Source of the DNA: Bacillota bacterium
Lineage (GTDB): Bacteria; Bacillota; Clostridia; Christensenellales; CAG-138
DNA length: 28,946 nucleotides
Direction: 5' to 3'
Assembly (NCBI GenBank): GCA_023399275.1
Contig: JAEWQH010000077.1
Span: 1-28,946 of the forward strand
Of this stretch, positions 20,411 to 28,946 are shown piece after piece. The notes below the pieces were generated by a model that was given only the letters and a program-made list of their open reading frames with translations, was not told the DNA's origin and made no database searches. The position numbers and the translations under genes are program-made. Position 1 is the stretch's first letter; the number at the start of each line of letters is the position of its first letter.

Positions 20411-23128
20411 TCACCCTCCGTTGCTGTTCTGCGTCTGCTGCGCCATATATTGCTGCAGCGCGGCAAAATCGGTGTTCAGCTTTTCATACAAAGGCTCGAT
20501 TTCGGAATACTGGTAGCCGCTGAGCGCGACCTCCAGATTCGCCATATCATCCTTGAGCTGGTCGCTCATCTCCTGCGGGACGTTGCTCGCGGTGTTGAGA
20601 TAATCCGTCACCTGCTGGATGAGATCCTGAGACTGCGTCTTGAGCGCAAAGATGGAGAGCGAGCCGTCCGCATGGACGGTGCAGGTCTTCATGCTGTCGA
20701 TGAATTCATCGGTGCTCAGCTCCGTTCGCACCGCCGTCGGTAGCGCCTTGAGCAGATACTCGTCGTCAAAGTTGTAGAGCGGGTTATCCGGCCGGATGAG
20801 CACGTAGCTCACCTGCTGTACGGAGTCCTCCGGGCAGAACTCGGTCGCAAGCGCGTTTTCCGCCGTGCAGATGCTCAACGTCACGTGCATATCGCAGTAC
20901 TCCGTCGGCGCGTTCTCCGCGAGGAACCACTCCGTAACCGGCTTGTGATCCTCGTCGTTTTTGCACGCGTCGGTCGCAAGCAGGCCGGAGACCGGGCAGA
21001 TCGTGCGCTTGACGAGCCCGAGCGAGGTCGGGTCCTCATCGATGATCGCCTTATCCGCAAGGCCGGTATGAATCTTGGACATATACGCCTGCCAGAGCGG
21101 CGCGGCCTCATTTCCGCCCGAGGAGCCCTTTTTGAGCTTGTTTACCGGGTAGTCGTGCCCAACCCAGAGCGTGGAGACGTAGTATGGCGTCATCCCTGCG
21201 AAATAAACGCTCGCGTAGTCGGAGTTTGTGCCGGTCTTGCCGGCCACGGTCATGTCGGTGATCTTCGCTTTGGTGCCCGTGCCCGTCTTGACCGCGTCGG
21301 TCATCATATCCACCAGAAGCCACGCCGTGCTCTGCTGGAAGACGCGGTGCGTATCGCGCACCTCGTCCGCATCCAGAACGACATTGCCCTCGGCATCCAG
21401 AACCTTGGTAAAGGACAGCGGCTCTAGATACACGCCTTCGTTTGCGATGGTGGCATACGCCGCCGCCATCTGGATCGGCGTCAGGCCCGAGGTGCCAAGC
21501 GCGAGGCCCGCGCCGTCCACGTTGATCTTATTCTCGGTCGCGCCCAGCTCATAGAGATACTGCGCCGCGATCGCGGGCGTGACAAAATCCATGAGCACGT
21601 GCGCGGCAGGCACGTTGAGCGAGCTGACGAGCGCACGGCGCAGGGTGACCGGTCCATAGCGCGAGTCCAGCCCGCCGGACGGGTAGCCTTTTTCGGTGTT
21701 CCAGCCGGAGATCGGGCCGTCCATATTATAGGTGATGCTGCCCGGCGAGTAGCCCAGATCCAGTGCGGGGCCGTATACGGCCAGCGGCTTGATCGAGGAG
21801 CCGACCTCCGTGTAGCTCTGCGAAGCGCGGTTGATCCCCTTGCGCACCGTCGGCTCGTTTCTGCCGCCGATGATGGCGCGCAGCTCGCCCGTGTGATAGT
21901 CCATCACGACGGCAGCGGCCTGCGGCTCCACGGTTTCGATCACCGTGCCGTCCTCCTTGGTCTCCACCAGCAGAGACTTGGAGGTATCCGCCAGCGAAGG
22001 ATAGTTATCCCACGTGCTCAGCGTATCCTGAACAGTCTTCTGGATCGTTGGATCGACCGTCGTGTAGATATGGTATCCGCTGGTGCGAAGCTCGTTTTCC
22101 ACCGCGGTGCGGTTGGCGGAGGTATTGCTCAGCCCCCGCTGCTCGAGCAGATGGGTCACGACGTCGCTGATGGCATATTCGACAAAATACGCCATGTCGT
22201 ACATCTGCTTCTGCTCGCTGACCTCTACGATGGAGACCTGCTCGGTCAGAGCGTTTTCATACTGTTCCTTTGTGATGAAGCCCGCCTGATACATGCGCGA
22301 GAGCACTTGATTGGTACGCTCGTCGGTGACCTCCATCATGTTGCGCTGATACATGTTCCTGCGCGGGGAATAGCGATAGGGCGCCTGCGTCAGGCCTGCG
22401 AGCATGGCGCACTCGCGCACGGTCAGCTCGGAGAGCTCCTTGCCAAAGTAATCTTTCGCGCCGCTCTTGACGCCATAGTTGCTCTCGCCGAGGTCCACGT
22501 CGTTGAGATACGCCTCCAAGATGGTGTCCTTGTCCACCATCGTTTCAAGCTCCAGCGCGAGATATGCCTCCTGGATCTTCCGCTTGTAGTTTCGCTGCGA
22601 GCCAAGCACCTTGTTTTTGATGAGCTGCTGTGTTATCGTGCTGCCGCCGGAGGAGTTGCTGTTGCCCAATATCTCCAGCGCGGCGGAGAACAGGCGCTTG
22701 AAATCCACGCCGCTGTGCTTATAGAAGCGCACATCCTCCACGGCGATAAAGGCGTTTTTCAGCATATCCGGGATGTTCTCGATATCCACCCAATCGCGGT
22801 ACTCCACGTCCGCAATCGAGCTGATGAGATCTCCGTTCATGTCGTAAAGGTAACTGGTATAGTCCGATATCGTCAGCTGCGCCACATCGAGCGTGGGCGT
22901 GGTCTCCACATATGCTTTCACCACGCCGAGCACGAGCCCCATGCCCATAAAGCCCAGAACGATGAATGCCAGCACCGAGAGCTTGAGCGACGTAAACACG
23001 ACGCCGAGCAAAAATGAATGCGGCTTCTTTCTCTGCGTAAAGAGCTTCTGCGGTTCTTCCTGTGCGGGCTGGGCCTGCGCTGCGTCGCTCTTTGACCCAA
23101 GCCGAAAGAACGGATTGCTGTTTGTCAT
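20411..23128 (-). CDS. Class A penicillin-binding protein (PBP1A-like)
   Basis: This 905-residue bifunctional enzyme polymerises and cross-links peptidoglycan at the outer face of the membrane. It has a cytoplasmic N-terminus (1-38), one membrane segment (about 39-72) and a GT51 transglycosylase domain with catalytic E131 (EDVRFYKHSG) and GGSTITQQLIKN (161-172). The transpeptidase domain has S444-x-x-K447 (GSSIKPL), S503-L-N505 and K631-T-G. A Cys-containing C-terminal region (ICPVSGLLATDACKN and further Cys) is common in Firmicute PBP1A. A final ~100-residue helical segment (QDLIQQVTDYLN, DQLKDDMANLE) is an added tail. ATG 23128 follows AAGGTGA at 7 bases. A weaker TTG directly precedes it. 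Confidence 0.96.
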   Translation of the reverse strand: MTNSNPFFRLGSKSDAAQAQPAQEEPQKLFTQRKKPHSFLLGVVFTSLKLSVLAFIVLGFMGMGLVLGVVKAYVETTPTLDVAQLTISDYTSYLYDMNGDLISSIADVEYRDWVDIENIPDMLKNAFIAVEDVRFYKHSGVDFKRLFSAALEILGNSNSSGGSTITQQLIKNKVLGSQRNYKRKIQEAYLALELETMVDKDTILEAYLNDVDLGESNYGVKSGAKDYFGKELSELTVRECAMLAGLTQAPYRYSPRRNMYQRNMMEVTDERTNQVLSRMYQAGFITKEQYENALTEQVSIVEVSEQKQMYDMAYFVEYAISDVVTHLLEQRGLSNTSANRTAVENELRTSGYHIYTTVDPTIQKTVQDTLSTWDNYPSLADTSKSLLVETKEDGTVIETVEPQAAAVVMDYHTGELRAIIGGRNEPTVRKGINRASQSYTEVGSSIKPLAVYGPALDLGYSPGSITYNMDGPISGWNTEKGYPSGGLDSRYGPVTLRRALVSSLNVPAAHVLMDFVTPAIAAQYLYELGATENKINVDGAGLALGTSGLTPIQMAAAYATIANEGVYLEPLSFTKVLDAEGNVVLDADEVRDTHRVFQQSTAWLLVDMMTDAVKTGTGTKAKITDMTVAGKTGTNSDYASVYFAGMTPYYVSTLWVGHDYPVNKLKKGSSGGNEAAPLWQAYMSKIHTGLADKAIIDEDPTSLGLVKRTICPVSGLLATDACKNDEDHKPVTEWFLAENAPTEYCDMHVTLSICTAENALATEFCPEDSVQQVSYVLIRPDNPLYNFDDEYLLKALPTAVRTELSTDEFIDSMKTCTVHADGSLSIFALKTQSQDLIQQVTDYLNTASNVPQEMSDQLKDDMANLEVALSGYQYSEIEPLYEKLNTDFAALQQYMAQQTQNSNGG

Positions 23129-23158
23129 CAATGCTTCACCTTACCTAAAGTCGTCGCT

Positions 23159-23167
23159 ATTATAGCA
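23159..23167 (-). promoter_or_regulatory. Extended -10 promoter of the PBP gene
   Basis: On the minus strand TGC-TATAAT gives a perfect -10 with the extended TG element, 30 bases before the ATG. No good -35 is seen at 17 bases. Confidence 0.68.
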
Positions 23168-23329
23168 TAGCCCGCCTGAGGCTTGCATGAATGCCGCAAA
23201 AAGTTCATACTTTTCAGTGTTTTTGGCGCATCCGCGTGAAGATAAACGCACAAGGGCCAGGCGCGCATCCCAGGCTGCGCCCCCGTCTTCGCCCGATCAA
23301 AATCCTTGCCACAATCGCAAAATTCGCTC

Positions 23330-23358
23330 TTTACAAACCGCCGTCTTTCCTCTATAAT
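23330..23358 (+). promoter_or_regulatory. Sigma-A promoter of the tRNA gene
   Basis: TTTACA (23330-23335), a 17-base spacer and a perfect TATAAT (23353-23358) lie 14 bases before the tRNA 5' end. Confidence 0.85.
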
Positions 23359-23372
23359 AGCACATGCGGCTT

Positions 23373-23449
23373 GGGGCTTTAGCGAAGTTGGCTATCGCGC
23401 TACACTGGCAGTGTAGAGATCACCGGTTCAAATCCGGTAAGCTCCACCA
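23373..23449 (+). tRNA. tRNA-Ala (anticodon GGC)
   Basis: The sequence folds into a full cloverleaf. Acceptor stem GGGGCTT pairs with AAGCTCC, D-stem GCGA/TCGC, anticodon stem CTACA/TGTAG with loop CTGGCAG (anticodon GGC at 23407-23409), T-stem ACCGG/CCGGT with TTCAAAT loop, discriminator A and encoded CCA. Position 3-70 is a G-T pair, the main alanine identity element, which confirms the assignment. It reads GCC and GCU codons. It is a single-gene transcript with its own promoter and terminator. Confidence 0.96.
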
Positions 23450-23458
23450 GATATCGAT

Positions 23459-23485
23459 AAAGAAAAAGTCCGGATGACCGGGCTT
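23459..23485. terminator. Bidirectional terminator after tRNA-Ala and the GNAT gene
   Basis: AAGAAAAAGTCCGG pairs with CCGGGCTTTTTCTT around an ATGA loop. The A-rich and T-rich arms make it functional on both strands. It ends the tRNA transcript and probably the dnaG operon on the minus strand. The stretch 23486-23619 contains no gene that I can see. Confidence 0.85.
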
Positions 23486-23619
23486 TTTCTTTGATTCGGA
23501 ACGCCCAGATTTCAAGCAGTACGCCATTTGGCGGCTCCGAAAACGGTAGCTGCGCTGTGAAAACACGGCACGGCCGCGCCGCAGCGAGAGCCGTCCTCTT
23601 CGCCGCACCCTCGGCGCAA

Positions 23620-24324
23620 TCACCCGGCCTTTTCCTCCCCTTCGGATTCGTCCAGTTTCTTCGGCGGATGCTCCCTTTTTCTTGCCGCGCGATCCTGTGC
23701 GTCCAGCGACGCGCCGAGCGCCAGCCCCGCACCAAGTCCAATGGATAACCCAATCGCAATATTGTCAAAAAAGCTCTGCCCCAGCGACAGCCCGAGCGCT
23801 AAGCCGATGCTCATATAGACCACCATCCACGCGCTGGCCGGCCGTTCCAGCTCCCATGCGTTCATGCCGGAAACGAGGCTCTCCACGCGGTAGAACGCCT
23901 GCTTTTCAAGCACATGGTTGGAAGCTGCGTCGTCTTCGTCCGCCAGAATGCCGATAAAGTAGACGTTTTCACGGCCAAACGCCCAGTTGCAGAGCGCCTT
24001 GAGCGCTTCCTCTCCGTAGCCGTTGCCGCGGTGCGCGGGGATGATTTGGTAACACGCATCGACCGTCTGATCCTCCGGCACACCGTGGAACCCAAGCAGG
24101 CCGACCTGCGTCCCACCATCCCGAAGCGTCGCCCTCCAGCCGGTGTACCAGAGCGCTTCGTCAGGATACGCGACTACGTTTTTCCGCATCTGCGCGAGTG
24201 CGCCACGCCGCAGTTCGTCCTGCTCCTGCTCCTCCAGCGCCGCAAGCTCCTTGGCGCTCAATGGCGTTAGTAAAAGCCGCTTTGTCTTGAGCGGAGTTTG
24301 GTCGCTGATTCGATGGTGTCTCAT
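23620..24324 (-). CDS. GNAT acetyltransferase (RimJ/RimL-like) with a Gly-rich membrane tail
   Basis: This 234-residue protein joins two parts. Residues 1-160 are a GNAT N-acetyltransferase with TKRLLLTPL near the start and the acetyl-CoA-binding loop HRGNGYGEEAL (98-108). Residues 165-206 are two short Gly/Leu-rich membrane-type segments (MSIGLALGLSLG and IGLSIGLGAGLALGA) with a small-xxx-small pattern like a glycine zipper. A charged tail (KREHPPKKLDESEGEE) follows. Similar Gly-rich segments occur as separate small proteins in gut Firmicutes, to my knowledge. The domain may tether the enzyme to the membrane. The substrate is unknown. ATG 24324 overlaps the stop of the upstream gene as ATGA, so translation is coupled. 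Confidence 0.87.
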   Translation of the reverse strand: MRHHRISDQTPLKTKRLLLTPLSAKELAALEEQEQDELRRGALAQMRKNVVAYPDEALWYTGWRATLRDGGTQVGLLGFHGVPEDQTVDACYQIIPAHRGNGYGEEALKALCNWAFGRENVYFIGILADEDDAASNHVLEKQAFYRVESLVSGMNAWELERPASAWMVVYMSIGLALGLSLGQSFFDNIAIGLSIGLGAGLALGASLDAQDRAARKREHPPKKLDESEGEEKAG

Positions 24325-24854
24325 CCTCTTGCTTCGCTTTCGTTTTTATTGAGTCTCGCCTGCAGATAGCGCTCCAGCATGCGGTCGTTTTTTATGATCA
24401 TGGTCTTCTCGGGATATCGCCGGAGCACATCCAGATAGCCGCGGATACGCTCTGGCGTTCTGCCTTCGTATAAAATCCACCAGGCAAATTCCCAGTTCAT
24501 CCGCTCAATGCAGCCGTCCGCCGCGCTCTCGCGCGACCGTCCGCGGTATGCGCGGCGCCGCTTCAGCGCACGCAGCAAACAAGTCAAACGCGGATAGTTC
24601 AGCCATATGATCTCATCTGCGTCCTTTAGCCGCTCTTCCCGCAGCAGGTAGGCATAGTTTCCGTCTATAACCCAACTCGGCTTCGCCAGCTCTTGGCAAA
24701 CGAGCGCGCGGGCAGCTGCCCGGTCTCGCTCCCCCCACCCCGGCAGAAAATGCACGCGGTCAAGGTAGAGCGGCGCAACACCGAGCTCTGCGGCAAGACG
24801 CTTTGCCAGCGTGGATTTTCCGGCTCCACTGTAGCCGATGATCGCTATCTTCAT
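24321..24854 (-). CDS. P-loop NTPase, adenylate-kinase-like (topology modulation protein family)
   Basis: This 177-residue protein begins MKIAIIGYSGAGKSTLA, with the Walker A loop GYSGAGKS at 7-14. LYLDRVHFLPGW, WVIDGNY and DEIIWLNYPR match the family annotated as DNA topology modulation protein FlaR or as AAA-type kinases. The fold is that of small nucleotide kinases, and the true substrate is not established. ATG 24854 has only a weak ribosome site. An in-frame ATG at 24878 and a GTG at 24887 are alternatives, but the family N-terminus begins at the P-loop strand. It follows rpoD by 54 bases without a clear terminator and overlaps the GNAT gene by 4 bases. Confidence 0.88.
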   Translation of the reverse strand: MKIAIIGYSGAGKSTLAKRLAAELGVAPLYLDRVHFLPGWGERDRAAARALVCQELAKPSWVIDGNYAYLLREERLKDADEIIWLNYPRLTCLLRALKRRRAYRGRSRESAADGCIERMNWEFAWWILYEGRTPERIRGYLDVLRRYPEKTMIIKNDRMLERYLQARLNKNESEARG

Positions 24855-24908
24855 CGTGCCAATCCGATCGACGAGCATCCGCCGCACGCAGAAGGCGAAA
24901 GGCGCCGT

Positions 24909-25991
<1,083 letters not shown>

Positions 25992-26002
25992 ACCTGCTCC
26001 TT

Positions 26003-27781
26003 TCAAGCCAGACCCCGCATCCGCAGATTCAGCGTCTGCATTTCCCTTAGATACTCCGCCCGCCGGTCCGCCGGCATCGCCGGATCAACCAACTGGCGCT
26101 TGATTTGCTCTATCTGCTCCGCCAGCGCACACTTTTCAATGCGGCGCAGGCAGTCCTGCGCGGCCTTCTCCGGCTCCGCACAGGAGGCCTCCTCCTTCAG
26201 CACCGCACTCACACGCTCCGCGTCATCCTTCTCCATTCCGGAGAGCAGCAGCGGCAGATTCGGCTCCTCGCCGCGCGTATATGCCTCCGCGAGCCGCTGC
26301 GCAAATGCGCGTATGCTATCCGAGGCAAACTGGCGCTCCATCCCGCTCTTTTGAACGAGCCTTGCCGCCTCCGCGGACGAGAGCATGTGAAACAACAGCG
26401 CGTTTTCCGCGCGGATGCGCTCGCTGTCCGGCTCCGGCTCCTTTCGGCGCGCCGTCCCCATGCGTTCCCGGTTAAAAACAGGCCGACGGTCTGCCGGCTG
26501 CACGCCGGCGCCCTGCGCGCGAAGCGTCTCCACCGAGTAGCCGGTCTGCTTGGAGAGCTGCTGATAGTGCCGCTCCCGCTCCACAGGCGTGAGGGTTCCG
26601 ATCAGGCGGCAGGCCTCCATGGCATACTGCTCGCGGCCATCCTCCCGCTCCAGATCGAATCCGCGCGCCAACGCGACCAGCTTAAATGCGTTCAACGAAA
26701 GCGCCTCTTCTTTCAGCCGATCAAAGCCCTCCTTGCCGCTCGCGCGGATGAACTCATCCGGATCCTGCCCGTTTGGGAATGCGATCACCCGAACGTTTAG
26801 CCCTTCCTGCATGAGGATGTCCAACCCGCGAATGGTGGCATTCTGTCCCGCCGCGTCGCCGTCGTAAGCGATGTATACGTTTGAAACATAGCGTTTGAGC
26901 AATCGCGCCTGCTGCTGCGTCAGCGCGGTGCCGAGGCTTGCCACCGCGTTTGTAACGCCGGCTTCATACAGGCCGATCACGTCCGTATATCCCTCAACCA
27001 TCACGAGGTCGGAGAGTTTCCCGCTCTTTTGCAGATTCAGCCCGTAGAGGTTGTTACGCTTGTTATACAGCAGCGTGTCGCCGGTATTGATGTATTTCGG
27101 CTTCTCCTCGTTGTTGAGTACGCGCGCACCAAATCCAACCACACAGCCGTTTGCGGCGATGATCGGGAAGATCACCCTGCCGCGGTACGCGTCGTAGGTG
27201 CGTCCCGTGTCCGCATTCTGCACGAGAAGTCCCGCCTCGACAAGCTCCTCCGGTGAGAATCCCTGCTCGCCCAGGTGCTTCTTGAGCGCCTCCCACTCCG
27301 GCGGCGCATAGCCGAGGCCAAAGCGCTTGACCGCATCGCTGCTGATGCCGCGCTTTTGCAGATAAGCGCGCCCCGAGACACCCTGCTCGCCAAGCAGCGT
27401 CTGCATGTAAAATCGTGCGGCGAGCTGACACGCTTCCGCCAGCCGCTCGCGCTTGGCGCGAGCGCGCATCATCGCCGCGTCGTCCACTTCTTTCGGCATC
27501 GGCATACCGGCGCGGTTTGCCAGAAACTCCACCGCCTCATGGTACGGCAGGTGCTCCACATCCATGATAAACTGGATCACCGAGCCGCCGATGTGGCAGC
27601 CAAAGCAGTAGTAAAGCTGCTTATCCGGTGAGACGGAGAAGGATGCCGTCTTTTCGCCATGTACGGGGCAAAGCCCCCAGAGCCTGCGGCCCTTCGGCTT
27701 GAGCTCGGTGTAGGAAGAGACGACGCCGACGATATCACTCTTGCCAAGCAGCTCGTTCATCCAATGATCGGGATATGCCAT
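26003..27781 (-). CDS. dnaG: DNA primase
   Basis: This 592-residue primase makes RNA primers for replication. The CHC2 zinc-binding domain has C38, H41, C59 and C62. The RNA polymerase core follows, then the TOPRIM motifs VEGYTDVI (with catalytic Glu) and YDGDAAGQ. The linker and C-terminal domain (about 430-592) would bind the DnaB helicase. Start ATG 27781 is preceded by GGAAAGGA. An in-frame extension of six codons is possible but lacks a ribosome site. It is the first gene of the dnaG-rpoD operon. Next to it are 170 bases without a gene and then insertion-sequence DNA, so its upstream promoter region adjoins a mobile element. Confidence 0.97.
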   Translation of the reverse strand: MAYPDHWMNELLGKSDIVGVVSSYTELKPKGRRLWGLCPVHGEKTASFSVSPDKQLYYCFGCHIGGSVIQFIMDVEHLPYHEAVEFLANRAGMPMPKEVDDAAMMRARAKRERLAEACQLAARFYMQTLLGEQGVSGRAYLQKRGISSDAVKRFGLGYAPPEWEALKKHLGEQGFSPEELVEAGLLVQNADTGRTYDAYRGRVIFPIIAANGCVVGFGARVLNNEEKPKYINTGDTLLYNKRNNLYGLNLQKSGKLSDLVMVEGYTDVIGLYEAGVTNAVASLGTALTQQQARLLKRYVSNVYIAYDGDAAGQNATIRGLDILMQEGLNVRVIAFPNGQDPDEFIRASGKEGFDRLKEEALSLNAFKLVALARGFDLEREDGREQYAMEACRLIGTLTPVERERHYQQLSKQTGYSVETLRAQGAGVQPADRRPVFNRERMGTARRKEPEPDSERIRAENALLFHMLSSAEAARLVQKSGMERQFASDSIRAFAQRLAEAYTRGEEPNLPLLLSGMEKDDAERVSAVLKEEASCAEPEKAAQDCLRRIEKCALAEQIEQIKRQLVDPAMPADRRAEYLREMQTLNLRMRGLA

Positions 27782-27954
27782 ATGCCGTCCTTTCCGCAAA
27801 AATCAAGCGATGCCGTTCGGCGCTTGCGTGCGCAGCCGCAAGAGCTCCACAGAGCCGGTTTGCAAAACGCATTGGTCCGTCAATATATATATATTCGACC
27901 GCGAAGCGCAATCTCCTGCTTTGTTTGAAATAAAACTGCGTATTTTTTTACACT

Positions 27955-28817
27955 CGAATTTACAATGCAAGTGCAACAAGGCAACGCAAAGAGACGAATC
28001 CATTAAGATAGTGTTTGCGAGAACAACTATGAAAGGATTCAAACCCAATGAGTCACTACCATCATATTAGCATTGAGGAACGAGAGAAGATACTCATATT
28101 GCTAAAAGAAGGGAAAATCATTAGAGCATTGCAATTGTGTTAAGAAGAGCTGCCTCAAGTATCTCAAGAGAAATCATGCGAAATATGAAATACAAGGCTG
28201 GATACTCTGCTGTTGAAGCAGATAGGAAATATCGCCAACGCAGAAAGCAATGTAGAAAGGAACTCCTGCTGGAGAACACTGAGAGGCTTGATCTGGTGAG
28301 AAGCCTGTTTCTAGAGCGACAATGGTCGCCGGAAGAAATTGATCAAAGACTAAAGTATGAGAACAATCCTTTGCAGGTAAGCTATGGCACGATATACCGA
28401 GGAATTTACGCAGGAATGCTGGACGAAGGCAAGCTTTCACATGACAAACGAGGGGTCATTCGCAAATTGCGGCATCGCGGTAAAACACGGCATACAAAAG
28501 GTCATCTGGAGACACGCGGGAAAATCGTTATTAGTAACAGAATCGCAGATCGTCCTGACGAAGCAAATACAAGAAAGGTTATTGGCCATTGGGAGGCGGA
28601 CACAGTGGCCGGTAAAACCGGATCTGCCTGCCTTGTAACCATTACCGATCGCAACAGTCGGTATTTGCTAGCAGGGAAAGTCGTCAGGAAAAACGCAGCA
28701 TTCGTTGCAGACAAAATGATCGAATTGCTGTCTGGCCTTCCTTCTTCTCAGAGGCGTAGCATTACACCTGACAGAGGGAAAGAGTTTGCAAAACACTCTA
28801 TGATAACGGATGCTCTT
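27955..28817 (+). mobile_element. IS30-family insertion sequence, left part, interrupted
   Basis: The stretch is much more AT-rich than the rest of the window and contains an IS30-type transposase reading frame. The left end is estimated near the TTTACAATGCAAGTGCAAC segment (about 27970), which resembles terminal sequences of Firmicute IS30 elements. The boundary is approximate. The right end is outside the window, beyond the second insertion. Confidence 0.6.
28048..28817 (+). pseudogene. IS30-family transposase, frameshifted and truncated
   Basis: The protein begins MSHYHHISIEEREKILILL, the usual IS30 N-terminus. One base is missing in an Ala codon near 28127, which shifts the frame and causes a stop at 28141. 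From 28128 the correct frame resumes as IAIVLRRAASSISREI (helix-turn-helix) and continues to the catalytic core: VIGHWEADTVAGKTG with the first Asp, and ITPDRGKEFAKH with the second. After TDAL (near 28816) family similarity stops where the FYFPxPHHPWQRG segment should follow, so the last catalytic Glu is missing. Both lesions make this copy inactive by itself. Confidence 0.85.
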
Positions 28818-28946
28818 GAGAGAGCGTATCGGAAATTGTGTAAACCTCAGTTGTCAGATAAAATAAACAACGGAGGGTTTTCATATGGCAAAGAAAGAAA
28901 AGAGTCTCATGCGGCAGCTAATCGACGAGCGCGGGATCAAAGACGT
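28818..28946 (+). mobile_element. Left end of an IS256-family element inserted in the IS30 transposase
   Basis: Just after the break the sequence reads GAGAGCGTATCGG followed by AAATTGTGTAAAC. I recall the AATTGTGTAAA core as part of IS256-type terminal repeats. About 65 bases later a new gene starts with an IS256-like N-terminus. The element runs off the window, so its right end and the 8-base target duplication cannot be seen. Confidence 0.6.
28885..28946 (+). CDS. IS256-family transposase (N-terminus only)
   Basis: Twenty codons and part of the next are visible, reading MAKKEKSLMRQLIDERGIKD. This resembles the start of IS256/mutator-type transposases of Firmicutes, which also begin with a Lys-rich segment and LxRQLIDE. 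A strong ribosome site (CGGAGGG) lies 7 bases before ATG 28885. The 62 bases cannot show any catalytic residue, so the assignment rests on the N-terminus and the terminal-repeat-like sequence. Confidence 0.6.
   Translation, partial: MAKKEKSLMRQLIDERGIKD

Noticed and set aside
23400..23768. Open frame on the minus strand ending in LTGFEPVISTLPV
   Set aside because: It is the antisense of the tRNA-Ala gene and overlaps the GNAT gene end and a terminator; a well-known annotation artefact.
27882..27896. Short TA-repeat run as a promoter of dnaG
   Set aside because: It gives several overlapping -10-like sequences but no convincing -35 at 16-18 bases, so I could not define a promoter.
28384..28638. 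84-codon open frame in the IS30 region
   Set aside because: It is out of frame with the recognisable transposase reading and has no family similarity.

Overview
The window is a GC-rich chromosomal stretch from a Firmicute of the class Clostridia. The evidence is a set of family types: an iscR-nifS-nifU cluster, a dnaG-rpoD pair, a class A penicillin-binding protein, OmpR-type response regulators paired with HAMP/PAS histidine kinases, and sigma-A promoters close to TTGACA-N17-TATAAT. Genus cannot be read from the sequence. A gut lineage near Christensenellales or Oscillospirales is a guess. Nearly all of it is ordinary vertically inherited core and near-core DNA. The last ~1 kb is visibly more AT-rich and is insertion-sequence DNA.

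Layout. (1) 1-1135 (+): the 3' part of a PhoR-like histidine kinase with its terminator. (2) 1392-3519 (+): a two-gene operon of a D-Ala-D-Ala-ligase-like ATP-grasp enzyme and a KamA-type radical-SAM aminomutase. (3) 3596-3922 (-): yajC. (4) 4108-6234 (-): iscR-nifS-nifU, an autoregulated Fe-S assembly operon with a clear promoter and terminator. (5) 6439-8915 (+): a small single-pass coiled-coil-like protein and a large polytopic GT-C-like membrane protein. (6) 8976-13980 (-): tyrS, yigZ, a COG1361-like secreted and anchored protein, a DUF2461 protein and a two-TM protein, closed by a bidirectional terminator. (7) 14150-19667 (-): two adjacent, similarly built response regulator/histidine kinase pairs. 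(8) 19767-23128 (-): a class A PBP followed by a uracil-DNA-glycosylase-superfamily protein. (9) 23373-23449 (+): tRNA-Ala(GGC) with its own promoter and terminator. (10) 23620-27781 (-): dnaG, rpoD, a P-loop kinase-like protein and a GNAT acetyltransferase with a Gly-rich membrane tail. (11) ~27955-28946 (+): an IS30-family element broken by a frameshift and by what looks like the left end of an IS256-family element that runs off the window.

Functional themes are envelope biogenesis and envelope sensing (PBP, GT-C-like protein, YajC, COG1361-like protein, three sensor kinases), Fe-S assembly, and replication/transcription/translation housekeeping. I found no CRISPR array, defence island, prophage or obvious new system. 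The item most worth following is the ATP-grasp/KamA operon. The aminomutase keeps all recognisable lysine 2,3-aminomutase residues, and the ligase departs from canonical Ddl, so the pair could make and then ligate a beta-amino acid.
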